Origin: Desulfurococcales archaeon
GTDB lineage: Archaea; Thermoproteota; Thermoprotei_A; Sulfolobales; NBVN01
Direction: 5' to 3'
NCBI GenBank assembly: GCA_023255965.1
Contig: JAGDWE010000022.1
Span: forward strand, 1-39,253
Length of the DNA: 39,253 nucleotides
In this document: positions 26,777 to 34,267 of the stretch, piece after piece
How the letters are laid out: each line of letters begins with the position of its first letter
Position numbering within the stretch: the first letter of the stretch is position 1
The notes under the pieces: generated by a model
What the model was told of the DNA's origin: nothing
Seen by the model: the letters and a program-made list of their open reading frames with translations, nothing else
Database searches by the model: none
Position numbers and translations under genes: made by a program

Positions 26777-27316
26777 ATGGCAAGGGCTGAATTAGTAGGC
26801 TCTAAATTAATAGTATTTAATGTGGATGACGCTAGGAAGATATTTGCCGAAGGGTTCTTCGGTAAGCCGTTGGGTGTTAAGAAGCCTAAGGGAACTGATA
26901 TATCATCACCGCTCGAGCTTTCATTAATTGAGGGAATGTATTTACTTGAGAGAGGCATAATTACGGTGGGGTTTAGAGGTAAAACTTTAGGCATTAGCGA
27001 GTTTGCTGAAATCGCCAAGAAGAAGATTGAGGAATTCACTAACCTCTATATAGTTTATAAGGAATTGAGGGATGCTGGATTTATAGTTAGATCAGGCCTT
27101 AAATACGGTTCTGATTTTGCCGTATATAGGTTGAGGCCTGGCTTAGAACACGCGCCCTACCTAGTTAAAGTCATATTATTTAATAAGGAGATAGATCCAG
27201 GGGACTTAGTTGGTTGGGGCAGATTATCGCATAGTGTTAGGAAGAAGCTAATTCTTGCAATCATATACCCCGGCAAAGAGGTTAACTACATAATGTTTAA
27301 ATGGTTTAAACCATAG
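26777..27316 (+). CDS. endA: tRNA-splicing endonuclease, catalytic subunit
   Basis: Cuts bulge-helix-bulge intron junctions in tRNA and rRNA precursors. The 179-residue protein keeps the catalytic triad Y117 (GSDFAVY), H125 (PGLEHAPYL) and K156 (SVRKKLIL), with the spacing known for archaeal EndA. Crenarchaeal enzymes are usually heterotetramers, so a second, structural subunit is expected elsewhere. Confidence 0.93.
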   Translation: MARAELVGSKLIVFNVDDARKIFAEGFFGKPLGVKKPKGTDISSPLELSLIEGMYLLERGIITVGFRGKTLGISEFAEIAKKKIEEFTNLYIVYKELRDAGFIVRSGLKYGSDFAVYRLRPGLEHAPYLVKVILFNKEIDPGDLVGWGRLSHSVRKKLILAIIYPGKEVNYIMFKWFKP

Positions 27317-27343
27317 TTATATCTTAGGTATGCGGTGAATCGT

Positions 27344-27742
27344 TTGAGGCAAGAGGGCTTCCATCAGAGGTCAGACAAACCTCAAGATGCCTCTAAGGAG
27401 TTTAAGCCTTTACCTATAGGTAAATCATGTAATCAGCTATGCCCTTATTTTAAATGTTCTAAGGTCGCCTTGGTATACACTAATAAAGTTATTAAAGGCC
27501 ACGTACAGAAGGCAGCAATGTGTAGGTGGATAGGTGATCAATGTCTGGGGTTTAAGTGCCAATTTGCATTTTGCGAACGAAAGGCGTTATTACCGAATGG
27601 TACTTGTGCGTTTGCTATTAGATTTACTGAGAGTAGTGATGAGTTCTTTAAGGAGGTTGAGAAAGCAGATATAGGTAAGGAGGGAAGGGTTAAAGACATT
27701 CTTGGCCGAAAAATTGGGCGCAAAGATATCTACCTCGAGTAG
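27344..27742 (+). CDS. Hypothetical cysteine-rich protein
   Basis: I do not recognise the family. The roughly 132-residue protein is rich in cysteine: CNQLCPYFKCSK, AAMCRWIGDQCLGFKCQFAF then CERKALLPNGTC, at least nine Cys in 60 residues, which suggests metal or iron-sulfur binding. TTG 27344 has GGTGA five bases upstream; a GTG at 27335 overlaps that site and is less likely. It follows endA by a short gap on the same strand and runs 53 bases into the 3' end of ubiX on the other strand. Confidence 0.65.
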   Translation: MRQEGFHQRSDKPQDASKEFKPLPIGKSCNQLCPYFKCSKVALVYTNKVIKGHVQKAAMCRWIGDQCLGFKCQFAFCERKALLPNGTCAFAIRFTESSDEFFKEVEKADIGKEGRVKDILGRKIGRKDIYLE

Positions 27743-28322
27743 GTTCAGCGTTATCCCACCTTCTATATAGGTTATTTCTTATGTTTAATAGGTCAAGTAT
27801 CTTGCCAACCACGTAGTCCACCACGTCTCTTACATTCTTCGGGTCATTGTAGAATGCGGGGCTCGCTGGAAATATTATACTCCCTGCTACTGACGCCTTA
27901 AGCATATTAAGGAGGTCTAATGTGGTAATGGGGGTTTCCCTAATAACTAGAATCAAAGGTTTCCTTAATCTAAGGAAATTTAATGCAGTGCGGGTTAGTA
28001 GGTTGCTTTGTATAGAGTTCGCAATTAACGCTAGGGTCTTAAGCGAGCACGGTATAATTACCATAGAGTTGAAGTCATGAATTGCTGAAGTACTTGCGAG
28101 CATAGATGTTAAGTCATGGTTAAAGAAAACCTCCTTACTTCGTGCCCTAACAATATTAATGAATGCATTAGAGCTGCAGCATTCTTTCTCAGCTACCTTA
28201 ATGGCGCTCTTAGTTATTATCGTATATAGCTCATAACCCTCTAAACCACTAAGGTAGTCAATGAGCCTTAATCCATATATAACTCCACTAGCGCCACTAA
28301 TTCCTATAACTAGTTTGGGTAT
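27690..28322 (-). CDS. ubiX: UbiX-like flavin prenyltransferase, apparent ATA start
   Basis: Makes prenylated FMN for UbiD-type decarboxylases from reduced FMN and dimethylallyl phosphate. Conserved parts: KLVIGISGASGVIYGLRLID, NSMVIIPCSLKTLALIANSI, LRKPLILVIRETPITTLDLL, NMLKASVAGSIIFPASPAFY. The N-terminal part lies upstream of the first ATG (28103) in the same open frame, up to a TAA just before ATC ATA. No ATG, GTG or TTG occurs there; AGGTGATC at 28325-28332 precedes ATA at 28322 by two bases (GGTG by five), and that start gives MPKLVIGISGASG, exactly as the family begins. Length 210 residues. Confidence 0.9.
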   Translation of the reverse strand: MPKLVIGISGASGVIYGLRLIDYLSGLEGYELYTIITKSAIKVAEKECCSSNAFINIVRARSKEVFFNHDLTSMLASTSAIHDFNSMVIIPCSLKTLALIANSIQSNLLTRTALNFLRLRKPLILVIRETPITTLDLLNMLKASVAGSIIFPASPAFYNDPKNVRDVVDYVVGKILDLLNIRNNLYRRWDNAEPTRGRYLCAQFFGQECL

Positions 28323-28468
28323 AAGATCACCTATGATTTAACTTAACTAAGGATGTTTTAAAATAATTAAGGACTTAATGCTCAAGGACGTTGAGACTAT
28401 CACTGAAGACGGATGTGGCAGAGCTTATAAATGGGGTTCGAGTTTAGAGTTTGCTTGTAGTTACCTAC

Positions 28469-28683
28469 AGATATTTGAATGCTTTCTTCATACGCCCTTC
28501 TTCCCTCCTCCAGAGTCATCCTCTATGGTGAGAACGCTTTAGGGAATCGGCTATCCTCAAGCTATGTCCAGCTGGTACGTGGGGACGTGCGCCTACGCCT
28601 TCGAGGCGATGATTAGTGTGTTAGCCTATATCCTCGACCAACTCCCTAAGTGGCAGGGGATAATTAGCCGGAAGTCTGGTTAG
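28469..28683 (+). pseudogene. Decayed ORF of unknown origin
   Basis: A plus-strand frame reads ESSSMVRTL, a TAG at 28540-28542, then GIGYPQAMSSWYVGTCAYAF and continues to SRKSG and a TAG at 28681. The internal stop in otherwise protein-like sequence suggests a dead gene, probably part of a mobile element, but I cannot name it. The remaining intergenic sequence 28323-28468 is AT-rich and contains the ubiX promoter region (TATA-like ttattttaaaac on the minus strand near 28360). Confidence 0.3.
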
Positions 28684-28685
28684 TG

Positions 28686-28720
28686 CTGACCTCCTCTCCG
28701 CCCTGAAGGGCGAGGGTTCC
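28686..28720 (-). repeat. IS200/IS605 right-end hairpin beside tnpB remnant
   Basis: The plus-strand core CGCCCTGAAGGGCG (28699-28712), flanked by GACCTCCTCTC and AGGGTTCC, is a near-identical second copy of the sequence at 5622-5660. On the minus strand it lies directly after the tnpB fragment, as the right end with the omega-RNA 3' region does in intact elements. Confidence 0.7.
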
Positions 28721-29030
28721 CTAGGGCGATTCGTTGGTTTGTGGCTTATCGCCTTCATCTTCATTGCTGGCGGGGATTACCCACCCCGCTCCGTTCGTCC
28801 AGCAGTAGACCGCGAGCCGGGCCTCCGGCCAATTACCCCCATCCCTAGCTGGGAGGAGCCCTTCTCCCAGCTCCCAGGGACTCGGGGATATATAAATTAA
28901 AGATGATAGAATGTATAGGATATTTATCGCCCCATTCAGATCAGCGTTCATAACTTTCCCCAGACGGGAACGCTTAAACAAACCACGTTCAACACGCTCA
29001 CCCCGAGTTAAGCATCCGCAACGTTTTTGC
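28721..29030 (-). pseudogene. tnpB: TnpB (IS605 OrfB) C-terminal fragment
   Basis: RNA-guided nuclease of the IS200/IS605 family, here only its tail. Reading from about 29016 on the minus strand gives KRCGCLTRGERVERGLFKRS then RLGKVMNADLNGAINIL, the zinc ribbon and RuvC-III region (NADLNGAINIL). The second CxxC of the ribbon is lost (FKRSRLG), a stop lies just upstream and the preceding bases read in another frame (SKNVADA), so the gene is both truncated and frameshifted. The long C-terminal tail (WELGEGLLPARDGGNWPEAR and on) overlaps what would be the omega-RNA. No TnpA is present, so the element is dead. Confidence 0.75.
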
Positions 29031-29074
29031 TAACAGTTAATAATTCCTTAATGTACTTATCTTCTTAGGTATCT

Positions 29075-29404
29075 ATGCCTAGATGGTGCCGACGCGGTAG
29101 GAGTTGGTGTAGGGTTAACATACCACTGAAAAGTAGCTTAAGCGTTGAGGACGTAATATTCATTCCAGTAAAGCCTGCCTCAGGCGTTGAGGTTAAGGAA
29201 TATGTTGAACTATATGATTATGAAGTTGAGGCGTTAAAGCTCATCCACATTGATGGCTTAAGCATTGAGGAGGCAGCTGCCAGGATGAATCTATCTAAGG
29301 CCTCCTTCTGGAGAGTGCTTGAGCAATGCAGATTTAAGCTGGCTGAGGCCGTAGTTGGATGTAAGCCCATGAAGGTTATTTCAAGCAAACAACGAACCGG
29401 ATAA
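29075..29404 (+). CDS. DUF134 family DNA-binding protein
   Basis: The 109-residue protein matches the DUF134 family: a basic Cys-containing start (MPRWCRRGRSWCRVN), IFIPVKPASGVEVKEYVELY, then a helix-turn-helix DYEVEALKLIHIDGLSIEEA and AARMNLSKASFWRVLEQCRF. DUF134 genes typically lie beside NifX/NifB-like genes, as here, and probably regulate them. The ATG at 29075 follows AGGT. The gene sits between two tnpB remnants. Confidence 0.85.
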   Translation: MPRWCRRGRSWCRVNIPLKSSLSVEDVIFIPVKPASGVEVKEYVELYDYEVEALKLIHIDGLSIEEAAARMNLSKASFWRVLEQCRFKLAEAVVGCKPMKVISSKQRTG

Positions 29405-29800
29405 TAACTGAATTCCCCTGCCTTGAAGAGGGAGGTTTAATGTTGCGTCCCATTAGCCCAGCCTAGCGTCCGGTCTTTGAGGCATCAGAGCGTGGTTATA
29501 TGTGCCCACGCAGCATTGTTTGGGCTGCAACCAACTTCGTGATTGCTGGGCTTCTTTTGCTTGGCGGCTCCTTTTAGTGCTACGAGCTCAGCTCATCCTA
29601 GGCCCATGAGGAGAAGAGACTTGTAAGTCGCCCTTGATGGGCCCTGGGCGGCTACGGGAGCCCTTCTCCCGGACACCCAGGGCTGTGATGACCTGAGGAC
29701 GTGATCAATGAACATAAAGCTAATCAACAACCGCTCCTGGGTGAACGGCAATCTCCGTGACCCGCTGACGCATACCAACCTTTAAAGGCAAGGCCTTCAG
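29405..29800 (-). other. Gene-free stretch with decayed IS605-type sequence
   Basis: No gene is supported between the DUF134 gene and the DUF5320-like gene. CCCCTGCCTTGAAGAGGGAGG near 29415-29435 is an imperfect copy of the right-end hairpin, and about 29590-29790 is GC-rich with a minus-strand frame (SQPWVSGRRAPVAAQGPSRA) whose layout recalls the tail of the tnpB fragment at 28.7-28.9 kb (SPWELGEGLLPARDGGN). A second, older minus-strand tnpB/omega-RNA remnant is the likeliest source. Confidence 0.4.
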
Positions 29801-29920
29801 CCCTATTCGGCTTAATGTCAGATTCGCCTAGAAGGAAGCTAATATTCATAAGGGCATCAATGAGGTAAGTGAGGGTTCTTTTGAATTATCTTCCATTGCT
29901 ATGTTTTAGTTGCAGCAGAA

Positions 29921-29951
29921 AGCTTTATAAACTATTGAAACATATTTCAAT
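29921..29951 (+). promoter_or_regulatory. TATA box and inverted-repeat operator before the DUF5320-like gene
   Basis: TATA element ctttataaac lies at about 29923-29932. It is followed at once by the perfect inverted repeat ATTGAAA-CATA-TTTCAAT at 29934-29951, which would cover the transcription start (near 29952) and the leader before ATG 29965. This is the position of a repressor operator. The neighbouring DUF134 protein, which has a helix-turn-helix, is the obvious candidate to bind it. Confidence 0.6.
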
Positions 29952-29964
29952 AATGGTAATATGT

Positions 29965-30207
29965 ATGGGTTGGTGGAGAAGTGCTTGGGGTCCGTATCCA
30001 GGTAGGGGTCCTTGGAGCCACCTACCACCGCCTCTAAGGCCTGGCTGGTGGTGTAGAGGTTGGTGGTGGTTGTACGGTGCTCCGTACCCGCCATACATGG
30101 ATCCGGAGGCTGAGCGTAGGTACCTTGAAGACCTCAGGAAGTACCTCATGGACGTAGTCCTCAAGGAGATTGATAGAAGGCTTGATGAATTGAAGAAGAA
30201 GGAGTAG
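29965..30207 (+). CDS. DUF5320-like Gly/Trp/Pro-rich protein
   Basis: An 80-residue protein with an aromatic, Gly- and Pro-rich N-terminal half (MGWWRSAWGPYPGRGPWSHL then PPPLRPGWWCRGWWW) and a C-terminal charged helix (YLEDLRKYLMDVVLKEIDRR then LDELKKKE). This two-part plan matches small DUF5320-type proteins encoded beside DUF134 and NifX-like genes in anaerobes; their function is unknown. I chose ATG 29965 because it directly follows the operator; the upstream in-frame residues are untranslated leader. The nifX-like gene follows seven bases later. Confidence 0.7.
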   Translation: MGWWRSAWGPYPGRGPWSHLPPPLRPGWWCRGWWWLYGAPYPPYMDPEAERRYLEDLRKYLMDVVLKEIDRRLDELKKKE

Positions 30208-30213
30208 GGACTG

Positions 30214-30600
30214 ATGATAATAGCTGTACCGGTACTCAAGCAGAACGAGACATACTACGTAAGCCCGCACTTCGGGAGGGCGTCGTACTACGCCTTTATC
30301 GAAGTAGGTGAGGGCGGGCATAAGGTATTAGAGGTGGTTGAAAATCCTCATATACAGCATGAACATGGCGGGGGCAGAGCGGTAGTAGAGCTGATGACCT
30401 CTAAGGCGGTTGAGGCAGTTATCGTCTATGGCATAGGCTATAGGGCATTTACAATGCTTGCTGATCGTAGGATTAAAGTGTACTATATACCAGAGAAATT
30501 AGGAAGTAGCCTAGTAACGCTTGATGATGCTGTAAAGATGTTCTTAAGTAATGAGTTAGAGGAGGCAGTAGAGTTCAGAGAGCGCCATAGACATCAATGA
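30214..30600 (+). CDS. NifX/NifB-like (dinitrogenase iron-molybdenum cofactor) family protein
   Basis: The 128-residue protein has the family's opening MIIAVPVLKQNETYYVSPHF followed by GRASYYAFIEV, then ENPHIQHEHGGGRAVVELM and VEAVIVYGIGYRAFTMLADR. The fold is RNase H-like and binds iron-molybdenum or iron-sulfur clusters in NifX/NafY; in non-diazotrophs such proteins have no defined role. No nif genes are nearby. His residues at both the HEHGGG motif and the C-terminus (ERHRHQ) could bind metal. Confidence 0.88.
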   Translation: MIIAVPVLKQNETYYVSPHFGRASYYAFIEVGEGGHKVLEVVENPHIQHEHGGGRAVVELMTSKAVEAVIVYGIGYRAFTMLADRRIKVYYIPEKLGSSLVTLDDAVKMFLSNELEEAVEFRERHRHQ

Positions 30601-30619
30601 CCTGACGAAGCGATCTAAT

Positions 30620-30645
30620 AAAATTATATTTTTTAACATTTCAAG
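30620..30645. terminator. T-rich region between convergent genes
   Basis: The run attatattttttaac near 30625-30640 separates the plus-strand NifX-like gene from the convergent minus-strand gene and could end transcription from the plus strand. Confidence 0.3.
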
Positions 30646-30672
30646 GGATATCAAACTCACCTAGAGCATCCC

Positions 30673-31161
30673 CTATACTGCGATAGTGAACTCCACCCCC
30701 GCTCTTCCAGCCGAAGTCACTAGGTAGCCAAGGCCCACCAATTCTATTGGCGTTGCATTTGTGAGGTTGAAGTGCTCCACAAGCCTTTCTCCCTTACCGG
30801 GCTGAATGCTCCTATTTATTGGTACGCTTATTCCCGCGCCGGGTAAGAGGATGCCGTAGACGAACAATTCGCGCGTACCGGTGTTCAGCACGTCAATTAC
30901 CAGCTCGCAGCCGCCTAGCGCAAGTAGAGTGCCATTGCGCTCCTCGTAGTGGTAGCAGGAGATGTAAGCACCGAGTATAACGACTTCTCCTGGAGAAGCC
31001 ACGTGCCCCGAGCCCCAAGAGCTCTCAGACCCTTTACTGCTTGACTTGGTCGAGACCCAGTAAGCTACTGAAGCCCCGACAGCAACGATGAGTAATATAA
31101 GTACAATGCGCATTAGTGGTAAGCGTGGCTTTCTCCGCGGAGCTTTTTTACGTGTTGGCAA
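30673..31161 (-). CDS. Hypothetical membrane-anchored protein
   Basis: The 162-residue protein has a basic N-terminus (MPTRKKAPRRKPRLPLMR), one transmembrane helix (IVLILLIVAVGASVAYWV) and an outer domain of about 125 residues that is beta-rich (GEVVILGAYISCYHYEERNG, CELVIDVLNTGTRELFVYGI) with a few Cys that could pair. The N-terminal plan resembles archaeal pilin-like or secreted accessory proteins, but no class III signal motif is clear. It is divergent from the binding-protein gene and shares its GC-rich composition, so it may belong to that transporter locus. Confidence 0.65.
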   Translation of the reverse strand: MPTRKKAPRRKPRLPLMRIVLILLIVAVGASVAYWVSTKSSSKGSESSWGSGHVASPGEVVILGAYISCYHYEERNGTLLALGGCELVIDVLNTGTRELFVYGILLPGAGISVPINRSIQPGKGERLVEHFNLTNATPIELVGLGYLVTSAGRAGVEFTIAV

Positions 31162-31227
31162 GGCAACCCCGCAGGAGCTTAAGTCGATTCTGTAATTTTA
31201 AGTCTTAACAAGTTCCCTAATAGCTTT

Positions 31228-31266
31228 AATACTTATAAGTTCCGGACCCTCTCAAATATTGAGGGG
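31228..31266 (+). promoter_or_regulatory. Promoter and palindrome before the binding-protein gene
   Basis: TATA element acttataag at 31231-31239 predicts transcription start near 31261. The inverted repeat CTCAA-ATA-TTGAG at 31251-31263 lies across that start and is a candidate operator. GGTG at about 31265 serves as ribosome-binding site for TTG 31273. Confidence 0.5.
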
Positions 31267-31272
31267 TGTTAG

Positions 31273-34110
31273 TTGGGTAGGGTTATTGGGGCATTACTCG
31301 GCGTTCTCATAATGCTAAGCTTGCTCGTAGCACTAGCCCCAGCGGTAACTGCTCAACAGGTACCTAAGGGCCCGTGGGTCGATGAAATAACCTTTCAAAT
31401 GGACTCCCCGGGCATAGGCGTTGAGAGGTTGATTGCGGGCGAGATTGATTGGTGGCATGACACTATCGAGAGCCCAGAGCACTTCAAGAGAATACAAGGT
31501 GCTGGACTGCCTTATACCCTATCTTACGGCCTGTACTACGAACTAACCTTCAACACCGTTTGCAATACGACCGAAACCGGCGAGATAATAGCACCGGTAT
31601 TCCCGAGGCCTAGCATCAACCCTGATCCAAGGGTGAACAATAAAATACTCTTCAATCCGTTCTGCAATAAGAGAATTAGAGAGGCCATGAACTGGCTCGT
31701 AAATAGAGAGTTCATCGCTGAGCAAATCCTCAGCGGGCTAGCAGTCCCTAGGTACACAGCTCTCACACCCAGCTTCCCAGACTACGGCAGGTTCTACGAC
31801 GTGATAATGGAGATCGAGGAGCAATACAAGTACAACTTCGAGAAGGCTAGGTCGGTGATCTTCGAAGAGATGTTGAGGCTTGGAGCAACGCTAGAGGCAG
31901 GCGTGTGGAAGTACAAGGGCGAGCCTGTCTACATAATCTTCTTAATTAGAACGGAGGACTTTAGAAAGCAGATCGGTGACTATGTCGCATCTCAGCTAGA
32001 GCAACTCGGGTTCACGGTGATAAGGTTCTACGGCGATGCAAGAACCTTAGCAAGATATTGGATATTGTCTGACCCAGCGGACGGCCCATTCCACATATAC
32101 ACCGGCGGCTGGATCACAACTGCGGTTGCAAGAGACGAGGGCAGCAACTTCGGCTTCTTCTACACGAAGCTTGGAATGGCCCGTCCGCTATGGCAGTCTT
32201 ACATAAACACTCCCGGGTTCTACGAAGCGGCTGAAAGGCTCTACTACCTCAAGTTCAGCACGATAGAGGAGAGGAACGAGCTGATGAAGAGGGCCCTATT
32301 GCTATCGATGAAGGAGGAGAACCAAAGGATATTCCTAGTGAATAGGGTAGGGATATTCCCGAAGAGGCCCTATGTAGAAGTCGCATCAGACTTAGCTGGT
32401 GGAATATCAGGGGCTTGGCTGTGGTCGTACACCATTAAAATCAAGGACAAAGTTGGCGGCACGTTGAGGGCCTCGATGAGAAACATCTTAGTTGAGCCAT
32501 GGAACCCTGTTGGCGGGTCAAACTGGATCTTCGACCAGACGATTATTAGGGCTCTTGGCGAGCCAGCCGTTATGCCAGACCCGTACTCCGGCCTCTACCT
32601 ACCTCACAGGGTGCAGAAGGCAGAAGTCTACGTGAAGAAGGGCCTGCCAGTGACTAAGACCCTTGACTGGGTTGACCTGCGCTTCGTAGATGGGGTAAAG
32701 GTTCCAGAGGACGCGCTACTGCTCTACGACTGCCAGGCCAAGAAAATCCGCACCGTAGGAGAAGTCAAAGCAAATGCTACGCTAGTTAAAGACCTATTCG
32801 GCATCGAAGGCTATGACCCGAAGACGCTTGAGAACGCTACTACCAAGGTGGTCGTGTACTACGACCCCAGAATACTAACTGGCGAATATAAGTGGCATGA
32901 TGGTAGCCCATTTGGCTTAGCAGACATGATCTACGCATTCATAATGACCTTCGACAGGGCGTGTAGTGGTAGTCTACTATATGATAAAGGATATGTCCCA
33001 GACTTCACGGCCTGGTTCCCAACGTTCAAGGGCATTAAGATAGTGAGCACTAGCCCGCTAGTAGTAGAGTACTACACCGACATCTGGTACTTAGACGCTG
33101 AGTGGATAGTCGCAGACGCCGCTGGATCTAGAGTAATATGGCCGTACTACACTTATGGTCCAGGGGCGTGGCACGTAGTCGAGCTAGGCGCGATGGCTGA
33201 GAGGGATGCAAAGCTAGCGTTCAGCGCAAGCAAGGCCGAAGAGCTAAAGGTTGACCAAGTCAACTTGATCGGTGGCACTTCGCTGAAGATACTCTCAGAT
33301 TACCTCGACCGGGCTATTGCGAACAAGTACGTGCCGTATAAAGAGGTTCTAGGGAAGTACATAAGTGAAGATGAGGCGCTAGCGAGGTGGAAGAACCTCA
33401 AGAGCTGGTACGACAGGTATGGCCACTTCATGGTTGGCAATGGGCCATTCTACCTGTACAAGGTTGACTACGCGGCAAAGACCGTGACTATTAGAGCCAA
33501 CAGAGAATTCATTGACACGGCCGATAGGTACGCAGGGCTTGCAACACCTCCATCGCCTGTAGTCGCCGTCGAGGCTCCACCTAGGGTAGTGCCAGGTTTT
33601 GAAGCTGAGATCGGGGTCAGAGTTACAACGCCAACTGGTGAGCCATACAAGCCCACGTACGTGGAGTTCATCAGGTACGTAATAGTATATCCAGGCGGCA
33701 AGTTGACAGGCCTCGCAGAACCCGTTAGGGACGGGTACTACAGAATAGTCCTAAGCCCGGAGACCACGGCATCTCTACCTGCAGGGCCGGCAGAACTCAC
33801 CCTCATAGCAGTCTCAAGGCTAGTTGGCATACCAACGATTAAAAAGGACTACATAACGATAGCGCCGGTAACAGAGTACATCGCAGAAATGATTGGCAAG
33901 GTAAAGCTAGATATAGAGGGAGTCAAGAAGGATCTCCAGGCTCAAATTAACGAGGTAAAGGGGATGATAAAGCCTGGAGAAGTCGAGAGGTTGAGAAGTG
34001 AGGTCGAATCTCTGAGGACGATGGTCACGGCATCAATAACGGTAGCAGTCTTAGCGATAATAGCCGCAATCATCGCCTTCGTCCTCGCGAGAAGGGGTAA
34101 GCCAACTTAG
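31273..34110 (+). CDS. ABC transporter substrate-binding protein, family 5
   Basis: Captures peptides or oligosaccharides outside the cell for the permeases encoded next. The 945-residue protein has a signal peptide (about residues 1-27, ending AVTAQQ), a large SBP family 5 body including AGEIDWWHDTIESPEHFKRI and EYKWHDGSPFGLADMIYAFI, then a beta domain near residues 760-860, a predicted coiled coil (DIEGVKKDLQAQINEVKG, EVERLRSEVESLRTMV) and a C-terminal transmembrane helix ending in RRGKPT. The C-terminal stalk and anchor replace the lipid anchor used by bacteria. Start TTG 31273. Confidence 0.92.
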   Translation: MGRVIGALLGVLIMLSLLVALAPAVTAQQVPKGPWVDEITFQMDSPGIGVERLIAGEIDWWHDTIESPEHFKRIQGAGLPYTLSYGLYYELTFNTVCNTTETGEIIAPVFPRPSINPDPRVNNKILFNPFCNKRIREAMNWLVNREFIAEQILSGLAVPRYTALTPSFPDYGRFYDVIMEIEEQYKYNFEKARSVIFEEMLRLGATLEAGVWKYKGEPVYIIFLIRTEDFRKQIGDYVASQLEQLGFTVIRFYGDARTLARYWILSDPADGPFHIYTGGWITTAVARDEGSNFGFFYTKLGMARPLWQSYINTPGFYEAAERLYYLKFSTIEERNELMKRALLLSMKEENQRIFLVNRVGIFPKRPYVEVASDLAGGISGAWLWSYTIKIKDKVGGTLRASMRNILVEPWNPVGGSNWIFDQTIIRALGEPAVMPDPYSGLYLPHRVQKAEVYVKKGLPVTKTLDWVDLRFVDGVKVPEDALLLYDCQAKKIRTVGEVKANATLVKDLFGIEGYDPKTLENATTKVVVYYDPRILTGEYKWHDGSPFGLADMIYAFIMTFDRACSGSLLYDKGYVPDFTAWFPTFKGIKIVSTSPLVVEYYTDIWYLDAEWIVADAAGSRVIWPYYTYGPGAWHVVELGAMAERDAKLAFSASKAEELKVDQVNLIGGTSLKILSDYLDRAIANKYVPYKEVLGKYISEDEALARWKNLKSWYDRYGHFMVGNGPFYLYKVDYAAKTVTIRANREFIDTADRYAGLATPPSPVVAVEAPPRVVPGFEAEIGVRVTTPTGEPYKPTYVEFIRYVIVYPGGKLTGLAEPVRDGYYRIVLSPETTASLPAGPAELTLIAVSRLVGIPTIKKDYITIAPVTEYIAEMIGKVKLDIEGVKKDLQAQINEVKGMIKPGEVERLRSEVESLRTMVTASITVAVLAIIAAIIAFVLARRGKPT

Positions 34111-34267
34111 GCCTTTTAAACCCTTAAACCAACAATTTTTAACATCAAGTACCTAACGTTCCTTAGCTTCTAAATTACTCCCGCTAAGCCCCACTAAAGA
34201 CTTATAATCCTTACAATCCTTGATAATAAAGGCTATCTCGCCAGAATAAGCTCCATGGTGCTGAGCA

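Noticed and set aside
29593-29778. 61-codon minus-strand ORF as a gene
   Set aside because: Reads like the degenerate tail region seen after tnpB; no ribosome-binding site.
29869-29964. Upstream in-frame extension of the DUF5320-like protein
   Set aside because: It covers the TATA box and operator; the mapped promoter geometry puts the start at 29965.
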